From Lachnospiraceae bacterium (GTDB lineage Bacteria; Bacillota; Clostridia; Lachnospirales; Lachnospiraceae), in NCBI GenBank assembly GCA_017556805.1, contig JAFYMC010000014.1, forward strand, positions 1 to 64,000: a stretch of DNA of 64,000 nucleotides, written 5' to 3'. The position numbers were made by a program, and so were the translations under genes. Below are positions 51,973 through 59,927 of this stretch, one piece after another; the stretch's first letter is position 1; every line of letters starts with the position of its first letter. The notes beneath the pieces were generated by a model, which saw nothing but the letters and a program-made list of their open reading frames with translations, made no database searches and was not told where the DNA came from.

Positions 51973-52008
51973 CAAAAAAACAAAAGCGGGACTGCCGTGC
52001 AGTCCCGC
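51973..52008 (-). terminator. Terminator of the glgC-glgD operon
   Basis: GCGGGACTGC (51986-51995) / GCAGTCCCGC (51999-52008), 10-bp perfect stem, followed on the minus strand by TTTTGTTTTTTT. Confidence 0.92.
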
Positions 52009-52020
52009 CGAGCAATTCGA

Positions 52021-53145
52021 TTAGCCCATGGTATAACGATCGTCCTTCTGAACGACAATTTTAACCTTGCCATCCTCTCCCACATATTTGGAGTTCGTTC
52101 GAATCGTGCCCCGACTCTCGATAATACAATTCTCAAGGTAGGTATTATCACCGATGTGAACATCATTTAAGATAATACAGTTCTTGATGGTACAATTATT
52201 TCCTACAAAAATCTTCTTAAACAATACGGAGTTCTCCACCATACCGTTGATGATACATCCGCTGGACACAAGGCTGTTCTTTACTACAGCGCCCGGGTTG
52301 TACTTTGCCGGCGGCAGATCGTCAATCTTGGAGTATACATCCGGATACTCTTTATAGAAGTAATTGCGGATATTCTTATCCAGGAAGTCCATATTGGTAC
52401 GGTAGTAGGAATCTACGGAAGCAATGTTGCTCCAGTAGGTATCCATCTTATAGGCATAAATCTGCTTTGCATCCTTGTAACGAACCAGGATATCTTTTAC
52501 AAAGTCAAAGCGCTCTTCCTTTGCTGCCTCTTCCATCAATTCAATCAGCTGACGACGACGGATGACATAAATACCGGCAGAAACGGTGCTGCCCGCCGGA
52601 GCCAACGGCTTCTCCTGAAGCTCCAGAATACGTCCGTCCGCATCGGTCTCTACGATACCGAAACGATCCAGCTCGTCCTCCTTCTGAATCTCCGTAGTTA
52701 CTACGGTAATGTCAGCCTTTTTCTCGATATGGTACTCCAATACCTTGTTATAATCCAACTTATACACACAATCACCGGATGCGATTACCACATACGGTTC
52801 ATGGCTGTTCCGAAGGAAGGTAAGGTTCTGTGCGATGGCATCCGCCGTACCGCGGTACCAGAAACCGTTATCGTTCGTAATGGTCGGCGGGAATACAAAC
52901 AAACCGCCCTGCTTACGTCCGAAATCCCACCACTTGGAAGAGCTTAAATGCTCGTTTAAGGAGCGGGAATTATACTGGGTCAGAACCGCCACCTTCTGTA
53001 CATGGGAATTGGACATATTACTAAGTGCAAAGTCAATGGCACGATAGCTTCCCGCAACCGGCATTGCCGCAATTGCACGTTTATTGGACAACTCCTGCAT
53101 TCTGCTGGAGTTTCCGCCTGCCAGAATAATACCTAATGCTCTCAT
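52021..53145 (-). CDS. glgD: GlgD, non-catalytic-type ADP-glucose pyrophosphorylase subunit
   Basis: 374 aa. Nucleotidyltransferase fold ([30 protein letters not shown], quoted in part) followed by a left-handed beta-helix. The start motif is degenerate beside GlgC (NSSRM for QGSRL), as in the GlgD partner of Firmicutes that activates GlgC. The ATG overlaps the glgC stop by 4 bp, so the two are made together. Role: glycogen synthesis. Confidence 0.92.
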   Translation of the reverse strand: MRALGIILAGGNSSRMQELSNKRAIAAMPVAGSYRAIDFALSNMSNSHVQKVAVLTQYNSRSLNEHLSSSKWWDFGRKQGGLFVFPPTITNDNGFWYRGTADAIAQNLTFLRNSHEPYVVIASGDCVYKLDYNKVLEYHIEKKADITVVTTEIQKEDELDRFGIVETDADGRILELQEKPLAPAGSTVSAGIYVIRRRQLIELMEEAAKEERFDFVKDILVRYKDAKQIYAYKMDTYWSNIASVDSYYRTNMDFLDKNIRNYFYKEYPDVYSKIDDLPPAKYNPGAVVKNSLVSSGCIINGMVENSVLFKKIFVGNNCTIKNCIILNDVHIGDNTYLENCIIESRGTIRTNSKYVGEDGKVKIVVQKDDRYTMG

Positions 53146-54413
53146 ACACGGTCACCTGCCTTAATAATATTTTCACCGCTTGCCAGGATACCTCTCGGAT
53201 AATCATCTGTTGTAGTTCCTCCGGAAATCGCAGTGTTCTTTCCGATCTTTACTCTGTCAGGCACAATGGAATTTTCGCCGATGGTCACCAGACCGTTATT
53301 GTAAATATCCGGTCTCCAGGAATTCGGCGCCTCATCAAACGCACCCAGTTCACAACCTTCTCCGATATAACAGTTCTCGGCAATAATTGCCTTATTCACG
53401 ATAGTATTGTCGCCGATAACGGTACCCTTCATAATGATAGAATCCCGTACCACGCAACCCTCACCGATGACTACGCCCGGTCCGATTACAGAATTGTAAA
53501 CTTTACCGTAAACCTCGGCACCCTCACCGATAATCGCGCGTTCAATCACACTGTCGGCAGAAATATACTGCGGCGGAATCACCTCCGACTTCGTATAAAT
53601 CTTCCAGAACTCTTCGTATAAGTTGAACTCCGGAATCAAATCAATGAGCTCCATATTGGACTCCCAGTAGGACTGTAAGGTTCCTACATCCTTCCAGTAA
53701 CCGTTAAACTCATACGCATAAATGCTTCCTCTCTCATGGCAGTACGGAATGACATGCTTACCGAAGTCACAGCCCTTCTGGTCGGAAAGCTCGATAAGTG
53801 CCTCCTTTAATACCTTCCAGGTAAAGATGTAGATACCCATGGATGCCAGGTTGCTGCGCGGCTGTGCCGGCTTCTCCTCAAACTCTAAGATACGCTTCTC
53901 CGCATCGGTAATGGCAACGCCGAAACGACTTGCTTCCTCTATCGGTACCGGAATGGTAGCCAGGGTAACATCTGCCTTCTTCTGCTTGTGGAAATCGAGC
54001 ATTGCCTCGTAGTCCATCTTGTAAATATGGTCACCGCCCAGAATCAATACATACTCCGGATTGTAGTATTCCATGTACTTTAAGTTCTGGTAAATTGCGT
54101 TCGCCGTACCGGTGTACCACTCACTGTTTTTGCTCTTCTCATACGGCGGAAGAACGGAAACACCGCCCACATTACGATCCAAATCCCACGGAATACCGAT
54201 ACCGATATGCGTGTTTAACCGAAGCGGCTGATACTGAGTAAGAACACCCACCGTATCTACGCCTGAATTAATACAATTGCTGAGCGGGAAATCGATGATA
54301 CGATATTTACCGCCGAATGCCACTGCCGGCTTTGCAATGGAGGACGTCAGCACACCCAGACGGGAGCCTTGTCCGCCTGCCAACAGCATCGCGATCATTT
54401 CTTTTTTAATCAC
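53142..54413 (-). CDS. glgC: GlgC, glucose-1-phosphate adenylyltransferase
   Basis: 423 aa from GTG 54413, chosen because AGAGGTGA lies 8 nt upstream and the product then starts [20 protein letters not shown] as in other Firmicutes; a GTG 9 nt earlier overlaps the ribosome site. The catalytic motif GGQGSRL, the [14 protein letters not shown] loop, and hexapeptide-repeat beta-helix (about 300-400) are complete. It makes ADP-glucose for glycogen synthesis with GlgD. The 325-bp gap to murC holds an AT-rich, repeat-containing upstream region (TATACT/TATAAC near 54490-54510) but no gene. Confidence 0.95.
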   Translation of the reverse strand: MIKKEMIAMLLAGGQGSRLGVLTSSIAKPAVAFGGKYRIIDFPLSNCINSGVDTVGVLTQYQPLRLNTHIGIGIPWDLDRNVGGVSVLPPYEKSKNSEWYTGTANAIYQNLKYMEYYNPEYVLILGGDHIYKMDYEAMLDFHKQKKADVTLATIPVPIEEASRFGVAITDAEKRILEFEEKPAQPRSNLASMGIYIFTWKVLKEALIELSDQKGCDFGKHVIPYCHERGSIYAYEFNGYWKDVGTLQSYWESNMELIDLIPEFNLYEEFWKIYTKSEVIPPQYISADSVIERAIIGEGAEVYGKVYNSVIGPGVVIGEGCVVRDSIIMKGTVIGDNTIVNKAIIAENCYIGEGCELGAFDEAPNSWRPDIYNNGLVTIGENSIVPDRVKIGKNTAISGGTTTDDYPRGILASGENIIKAGDRV

Positions 54414-54673
54414 GTCAATCACCTCTTGTTTCTTATAATAATTTTCCCTACATATAGTAATAAATCTGCGTACAGACGCATATACTTATAGTAGTTATAG
54501 TATAACACATTTTCCATCGAAAGTACACGGTTTTTTCTACAAATTCCACAAAAAAATTGTTTTTTTCCACATTTTCCTTGTGAAATATTTATTTACCAAT
54601 CAGTTTTCTTATATTCCGGTTCCTCTTCTGCGTTTTTACCGTCTTTATTTCAAACATTCCGTCATCTCCGCAC

Positions 54674-54701
54674 TTGCACATAATTCAAAATATGCTATAC
54701 T
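54674..54701 (+). promoter_or_regulatory. Promoter of murC
   Basis: TTGCAC (54674-54679), 16-nt spacer, TATACT (54696-54701). Confidence 0.65.
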
Positions 54702-54747
54702 ATTTACTATCTAAGACAGTGCAAACCCTTAGGAAAGGAGTTTTTTC

Positions 54748-56154
54748 ATGTTCCGGATTACATTTTCAAATCCCGTATCGGTTCATTTTATCGGCATCGG
54801 CGGCATCAGCATGAGTGCTTTGGCCGAGCTTTTACACAAGCAGGGGTTCCGCGTCAGCGGTTCCGATTTAAAAGAGTCCCCGCTCACCAGACATCTGGAG
54901 AGTCTCGGTATTACCGTTTCTTATCCGCAACAGGCTTCTAATATAACAGAGGATTGCTCTGTTGTTATCTATACCGCAGCGGTGCATGCCGACAATCCGG
55001 AGATGGTACGGGCCGCCAAGCTTAATCTCCCGATTCTCGAGAGAAAAGACCTGTTAGGCCAGATCATGCAACAGTACCGCCACGTGGCCGGTGTTGCAGG
55101 CTCCCACGGCAAAACCTCTACCACCTCCATGCTCTCCTTAATGTTAATGGAGGGTGCCCTCGACCCGACAATTTTAGTCGGCGGCGTGTTAGACGGTATC
55201 GGCGGCAACCTGCGCATGGGGTCCGACAACTACCTCGTAGCGGAGGCTTGCGAATACTGCAACAGCTTTTTAAGCTTCTACCCTACAGATGCCATTATAC
55301 TTAATATAGAAGCGGAGCATTTGGATTTCTTTAAAGACCTAGACGATATCCGCCATTCCTTCCGCAAATATTCCGAACTCCTCCCGGAGACCGGCACGCT
55401 TGTCATCAACGGAGACATCGAGCATCTTTCGGAATTAACGGACGGGTTACCGGCGAAGGTACTGACCTACGGTCTTTGTGAAACCGCAGCACAGTGTGCT
55501 TCCTATGATTATGCGGCAACCAACTGCACCTTTGACACTAACGGCTTCGGCAGCTATGACTTATACGAAAAAGGACAGCACTTAGGCAGAATTTCTCTTC
55601 GTGTCATCGGAATGCACAACATTTCCAACTCTGTAGCCGCTGCCGCTCTGGCCTTTACCTACGGCGTCTCCTTTGACGCGGTGGCTGCGGCATTATTAAA
55701 GTACACAGGAACCCATCGCCGTTTCGAATACAAGGGGATCGTAAACGGCGTCCGTGTCTATGATGACTACGCCCACCATCCGTCGGAAATTTCTGCCACT
55801 TTAAGTGCGGCCCGCGCCTGTGTGTCCGGCACCCAGAAGCTGTGGTGTGTCTTCCAGCCTCACACCTTCTCCCGTACCAAGGCCTTTTTACCGGAGTTTG
55901 CGGAATCCCTGGCATTGGCGGACATCGTAGTTTTAGCGGATATTTACAGTGCTTCCCGCGAAAAAGACCCGGGAGATATCTCTTCCGGAAACATCGCAGA
56001 GCTTTTGAGCAAAAAAGGTAAAGAAGTTTACTATTTTCACACTTTTGACGAGATTGAAAAATTTTTATCGGACCACTGCACACCGGAAGATTTGTTGATA
56101 ACCATGGGTGCCGGGGACATCGTAAGTGTAGCGGAATCTTTCGTTTCGGCATAA
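54748..56154 (+). CDS. murC: MurC, UDP-N-acetylmuramate-L-alanine ligase
   Basis: 468 aa. Rossmann start HFIGIGGISMSALAELL, ATP loop GVAGSHGKTSTT (115-126), the Mur-ligase motifs AEACEYCNSFLSFYP and GTHRRFEYKG, DDYAHHPSEI, and QPHTFSRTKAF. It adds L-Ala to UDP-MurNAc in peptidoglycan synthesis. AAAGGAG precedes the ATG. The stop codon is followed immediately by the first DnaA-like box. Confidence 0.96.
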   Translation: MFRITFSNPVSVHFIGIGGISMSALAELLHKQGFRVSGSDLKESPLTRHLESLGITVSYPQQASNITEDCSVVIYTAAVHADNPEMVRAAKLNLPILERKDLLGQIMQQYRHVAGVAGSHGKTSTTSMLSLMLMEGALDPTILVGGVLDGIGGNLRMGSDNYLVAEACEYCNSFLSFYPTDAIILNIEAEHLDFFKDLDDIRHSFRKYSELLPETGTLVINGDIEHLSELTDGLPAKVLTYGLCETAAQCASYDYAATNCTFDTNGFGSYDLYEKGQHLGRISLRVIGMHNISNSVAAAALAFTYGVSFDAVAAALLKYTGTHRRFEYKGIVNGVRVYDDYAHHPSEISATLSAARACVSGTQKLWCVFQPHTFSRTKAFLPEFAESLALADIVVLADIYSASREKDPGDISSGNIAELLSKKGKEVYYFHTFDEIEKFLSDHCTPEDLLITMGAGDIVSVAESFVSA

Positions 56155-56184
56155 TTATCCACGTTATCCACAACCTTATCAACA
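56155..56184 (+). promoter_or_regulatory. First triplet of DnaA-box-like sites
   Basis: TTATCCACG (56155-56163), TTATCCACA (56164-56172, perfect) and TTATCAACA (56176-56184) lie head to tail. A reverse near-match (TGTGGATTT, 56203-56211) follows. Confidence 0.75.
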
Positions 56185-56319
56185 CTTTTTGCTGATTGAG
56201 GTTGTGGATTTCTTTTTTTCCGCATCATTTTTCTACAAAAATAGACCTACAAAAGTAGAACCTTGGTTTTCAAGGTTTTCGGACAAAGTTAATTTTACTT
56301 TTACAAATCCGCCTCACTG

Positions 56320-56346
56320 TTTTCCACATTATCCACACTATCCACA
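56320..56346 (+). promoter_or_regulatory. Second triplet of DnaA-box-like sites
   Basis: TTTTCCACA (56320-56328), TTATCCACA (56329-56337, perfect) and CTATCCACA (56338-56346) abut with exact 9-bp spacing. A reverse CGTGGATAT (56355-56363) follows, just upstream of the dnaD promoter. Confidence 0.78.
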
Positions 56347-56373
56347 ACCCCTCCCGTGGATATCCCCGCCAAA

Positions 56374-56401
56374 TTGCTTTTTCCCGAAATTGTGGTATAC
56401 T
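56374..56401 (+). promoter_or_regulatory. Promoter of the dnaD-like operon
   Basis: TTGCTT (56374-56379), 16-nt spacer, TATACT (56396-56401). A TACCCC-ATA-GGGGTA dyad (56416-56430) lies between it and the GAAGGGGG ribosome site. Confidence 0.65.
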
Positions 56402-56450
56402 CTGGGTAACGATTTTACCCCATAGGGGTATTTTTGAAGGGGGAACTTTT

Positions 56451-57557
56451 ATGGACGGAATTTCGGTATATTCGGAAGATACCAGAACTACGCTGGTTCC
56501 GAACGAGTTTATCGATTATTATATGCCGCGGGCCAACGGCGCCTTTGTGAAGGTGTATTTATACCTTCTTCGCTGTTTAACCGCTCCGGAAGCCGGATTC
56601 GGCATCGGTGTGATTGCGGACGCTTTGGAGGAAACAGAAAAGGACATTCTCCGTGCGCTCCGCTACTGGGAAAAGGAAGGTGTCCTTTCCCTGACCTGGG
56701 GCGAGGAAAACGAAATCCGCGGCATCAAACTGAACCGTTTGACAAAACCGACGCCGGAGACCATAGCTCCGGTGGCTTCCGCACCGTTTATTACCGCTGC
56801 ATCCGCAATAGCTCCGGAGTCTCCTGTTTCCGCCGCCACACGACGCACCTTTGTCGCTCCGGATATTACGGCAACGGATAAGCTTCCGGACTATACTCCG
56901 GCCGAGCTTGATGCTTTCGCGGGCAGAGAGGATACCAACTGGCTGTTACACGCAGCAGAAAGCTATCTGGAACGCATGTTAAAGCCGGCGGACGTGCAAC
57001 TGCTGTTCTTTTTACATGACGAACTCCGGTTCTCTAATGAGCTGATTTTACACCTTTACGAATACTGTGTATCCCGTGGCAAGAAGGCACCTTCCTATAT
57101 TCAAAAGGTCGCACTCTCCTGGCATGCGGAGGGTATTGATACCGTAGAGGAGGCCGAAGAGCGTTCTCTTCAGTTTGATTCCTGCTACACCGCCGTCAAT
57201 CGTGCTTTTGCCTTAAACCGGGCTCCGGGGATTTCCGAGCGCCGCTTTTTAAATCGCTGGAGCTCCTTCGGCTTTTCTTCCGACTTAATCGAAGAAGCCT
57301 GCAGTCGTGCCCTGTTGTCCACCTCCCATCCGGATTTTAAATATGCGGACAAGATTCTGGAACGTTGGCACGAAAGCAATGTACATACCATGTCCGACGT
57401 GAAGAAACTGGACGATGCACACAGCGCCCGCTCCGCCAAAGGACAAGCTTCCGAATCCTTCGGCAGTACCGCAAACCGTTTTAACTCCTTTCCGCAGAGA
57501 GAGTATTCCGGAAACGATTTAACCGACTTGGAAAAAGCATTACTGGGGAACCACTGA
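56451..57557 (+). CDS. dnaD: DnaD-domain replication protein
   Basis: 368 aa. N-terminal winged-helix region (about 20-100), an Ala/Pro/Thr-rich hinge (about 103-150), and two DnaD-type C-terminal modules (LLHAAESYLERMLKPADVQLLFFLHDEL near 165-195 and RWSSFGFSSDLIEEACSRAL near 270-290, both quoted in part), with the YxxxI-like WHESNVHTM end. DnaD helps DnaA and DnaI load the replicative helicase. The gene is followed 45 nt later by a DnaI-like loader and preceded by DnaA-box triplets. Confidence 0.88.
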   Translation: MDGISVYSEDTRTTLVPNEFIDYYMPRANGAFVKVYLYLLRCLTAPEAGFGIGVIADALEETEKDILRALRYWEKEGVLSLTWGEENEIRGIKLNRLTKPTPETIAPVASAPFITAASAIAPESPVSAATRRTFVAPDITATDKLPDYTPAELDAFAGREDTNWLLHAAESYLERMLKPADVQLLFFLHDELRFSNELILHLYEYCVSRGKKAPSYIQKVALSWHAEGIDTVEEAEERSLQFDSCYTAVNRAFALNRAPGISERRFLNRWSSFGFSSDLIEEACSRALLSTSHPDFKYADKILERWHESNVHTMSDVKKLDDAHSARSAKGQASESFGSTANRFNSFPQREYSGNDLTDLEKALLGNH

Positions 57558-57602
57558 TACCATCCTTCCCCTCTACCATAACCTTCAGATAAGGAGACAC
57601 CT

Positions 57603-58601
57603 ATGCATCAGGAGGACTATCATTACAGCCGTCTGCTCCGGGAGTACGAAGAAACCAGGGCACGGCATTTACACGAACAAAAGCAGCGTCGTGACCACAT
57701 TTACGAAACACTTCCGGAATTTGCCGCTTTGGACCGGCAGATTGCCGAGTCTTCCGTTTCCGCGGCCCGGGCCGCACTGGATGGTGATGCCGCCGCACTG
57801 GATCGTCTGGCGGATACCAACAGGGAGATTTCCGAACAAAAACAGGCTCTTTTACGTTCTGCCGGATATCCGGCCGATTATCTGGAGCTGACCTATACCT
57901 GTCCGGACTGTCAGGACACCGGCTTTCTCGGCCGCGAGAAGTGCCACTGCTTCAAGCAGGCATTGACCTTTGCCCTGTCCGAGACATCCACGTTGCCGCA
58001 CCTTCTGGAGAAGGAGAATTTCTCCACCTTTTCTTTCTCCTATTATGATGACAGAACAGCAGACTCCACGCTTCAGTTAACACCGCGGGAGAATATGCAC
58101 AAGGTGGTTGCCGATGCCAACCGTTTTGTGGAGGAATTCGACAAAAAAAACAGAAGCGTTCTCATTTACGGCAATACCGGCGTAGGAAAAACCTTCCTGA
58201 CCAACTGTATTGCAAAGGCGTTGTTAGATACCGCCCATCACGTGGTATACTTAACCTCCCACGCATTGTTTGAGGCCTTTGAAGCCCATCGCTTCGATCA
58301 CGGAGAACAGCCGGAGCAAAGCTCCCTGTATCACTACATTTTCCACAGCGACCTGCTCATCATCGACGATCTGGGCACCGAACTGTCCAACAGCTTTACC
58401 AACTCCATGCTGTACACCTGCATCAACGAGCGGCAGCTTCACGGAAAGTCCACAGTGATTTCCACCAATCTTTCCTTAGAGCAGCTTCGCGACCGTTACA
58501 GCGAACGTATCTTTTCCCGCATCACCGGAAACTATACCCTTTGGAAACTCATCGGAAAGGACATCCGTGTGTTAAAGCGCATGGAAGGCTCTTTCTCTTA
58601 G
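57603..58601 (+). CDS. dnaI: DnaI/DnaC-like helicase loader ATPase
   Basis: 332 aa with AAGGAGA before the ATG. A helical N-terminal region with a zinc-binding Cys cluster (CPDCQDTGFLGREKCHC, about 100-116) is typical of DnaI. The AAA+ domain has Walker A GNTGVGKTFLTN (near 190), Walker B LLIIDDLGTE, sensor 1 (STNLS) and an arginine finger region (RDRYSERIFSRI). It would load the DnaC-type helicase at the origin with DnaD. The operon ends here; a separate promoter serves prs. Confidence 0.9.
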   Translation: MHQEDYHYSRLLREYEETRARHLHEQKQRRDHIYETLPEFAALDRQIAESSVSAARAALDGDAAALDRLADTNREISEQKQALLRSAGYPADYLELTYTCPDCQDTGFLGREKCHCFKQALTFALSETSTLPHLLEKENFSTFSFSYYDDRTADSTLQLTPRENMHKVVADANRFVEEFDKKNRSVLIYGNTGVGKTFLTNCIAKALLDTAHHVVYLTSHALFEAFEAHRFDHGEQPEQSSLYHYIFHSDLLIIDDLGTELSNSFTNSMLYTCINERQLHGKSTVISTNLSLEQLRDRYSERIFSRITGNYTLWKLIGKDIRVLKRMEGSFS

Positions 58602-58636
58602 TTTCTTGTACTTTTCGATTATTTTTCTGCCATTCC

Positions 58637-58665
58637 TTGACAAAGTGCATTTGTCATAGTATGAT
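58637..58665 (+). promoter_or_regulatory. Promoter of the PRPP synthetase gene
   Basis: TTGACA (58637-58642), 17-nt spacer, TATGAT (58660-58665). Confidence 0.85.
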
Positions 58666-58713
58666 ATAAAACGCTTTAAGACTAATTTTTACATAATAAC
58701 GGAGGAAACGATT

Positions 58714-59889
58714 ATGCCACTTCAAGAAGATTATGTCGCAGCGCTGCCGGTAGGCAAACTCGGTGTGATTGCACTGGAAAGCTGTAAGCAAATGGGACAA
58801 AAAATTGACCGGTATCTTGTTGATTGGAGAGATAAGAGAGTTCATGAGGTGCACACCCCTACGGTTTTACTGGACGGTTACCGCAGAGACTCCTATCTTG
58901 TAGAAACCAAATGTGCACGTTTCGGTTCCGGCGAAGCAAAGGGCATCATCCGCCAGACCGTGCGCGGTGACGATCTTTACATTTTAGTGGACGTTACCAA
59001 CTACAGCCTGACCTATTCCGTTTGCGGCCATGTCAGTCACATGTCTCCGGACGACCATTTCCAGGATTTAAAGCGTGTCATTGCCGCTGCCGGCGGAAAG
59101 GCACACCGCATTACCGTTATTATGCCGTTCTTATATGAGAGCCGTCAGGACAAGCGTAGCTCCAGAGAATCTCTGGACTGTGCCGTAGCCCTGCAGGAGC
59201 TCTGCAACATGGGCGTAGAGAGCATCATCACCTTTGATGCCCACAACCCGAGCGTACAAAACGCTATCCCGTTAAAGACCTTTGAGTCCGTACCTCCGAC
59301 CTATCAGTTCATTAAAGCACTCCTCCGCTCGGCTCCGGACATTTCTATGGACCCGGCGCACCTGATGGTTATCAGCCCGGATGAAGGTGCCATGGGACGT
59401 GCGGTTTATCTTGCAAACTCCTTAGGCGTCGATGTAGGCATGTTCTACAAGCGCCGTGACTATACCACCATCGTGGACGGCCGTAATCCGATTGTTGCCC
59501 ACGAGTTCTTAGGTGCCAATGTCGAAGGCAAAGACGTTATCATCATTGATGACATGATTTCCTCCGGTGACAGTATGATTCACACCGCAAAGGAATTAAA
59601 GGAACGTAAAGCAAATCGTGTCTTCATCTGTTCCACCTTCGGCTTATTCACCAACGGTCTGGCAAAGTTTGACGAGGCATATGAAAAGGGTTGGATTACC
59701 AAAGTAATCACCACCAACCTGATTTATCAGACGGAAGAACTTCTCTCCAAGCCGTACTACGAGACTGCGGATATGTCCAAGTACCTCGCACTGTTAATCG
59801 ATGCATTGAACCACGACGGTTCCATCAGCGAGTACTTAAATCCGTACAACCGTATCCAGAAGCTGTTACACAAATACGGAAAACGCTAA
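58714..59889 (+). CDS. prs: Ribose-phosphate pyrophosphokinase, long form
   Basis: 391 aa, about 75 longer than usual Prs. It makes PRPP from ribose 5-phosphate and ATP. The PRPP-binding loop VIIIDDMISSGDSM, the catalytic KRRDYT loop and FLYESRQDKRSSRES (substrate-binding flexible region) are kept. The extra length lies at both ends: an N-terminal segment of about 40 residues before the first family strand and a C-terminal helical extension after about 350. A diverged clostridial Prs branch would explain it. AACGGAGG precedes the ATG. Confidence 0.92.
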   Translation: MPLQEDYVAALPVGKLGVIALESCKQMGQKIDRYLVDWRDKRVHEVHTPTVLLDGYRRDSYLVETKCARFGSGEAKGIIRQTVRGDDLYILVDVTNYSLTYSVCGHVSHMSPDDHFQDLKRVIAAAGGKAHRITVIMPFLYESRQDKRSSRESLDCAVALQELCNMGVESIITFDAHNPSVQNAIPLKTFESVPPTYQFIKALLRSAPDISMDPAHLMVISPDEGAMGRAVYLANSLGVDVGMFYKRRDYTTIVDGRNPIVAHEFLGANVEGKDVIIIDDMISSGDSMIHTAKELKERKANRVFICSTFGLFTNGLAKFDEAYEKGWITKVITTNLIYQTEELLSKPYYETADMSKYLALLIDALNHDGSISEYLNPYNRIQKLLHKYGKR

Positions 59890-59894
59890 ACTTA

Positions 59895-59924
59895 CGGGGC
59901 TGTCGCATAAAATGCGCAGCCCCG
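59895..59924. terminator. Terminator between prs and the PBP gene
   Basis: CGGGGCTG (59895-59902) / CAGCCCCG (59917-59924) with an inner CGCA/TGCG pair, between convergent genes. Confidence 0.8.
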
Positions 59925-59927
59925 CTC

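Noticed and set aside
56155-56450. Chromosomal origin (oriC)
   Set aside because: DnaA boxes are present, but dnaA, dnaN, rpmH or gyrB are absent; a regulatory or titration site is more likely without marker-frequency data.
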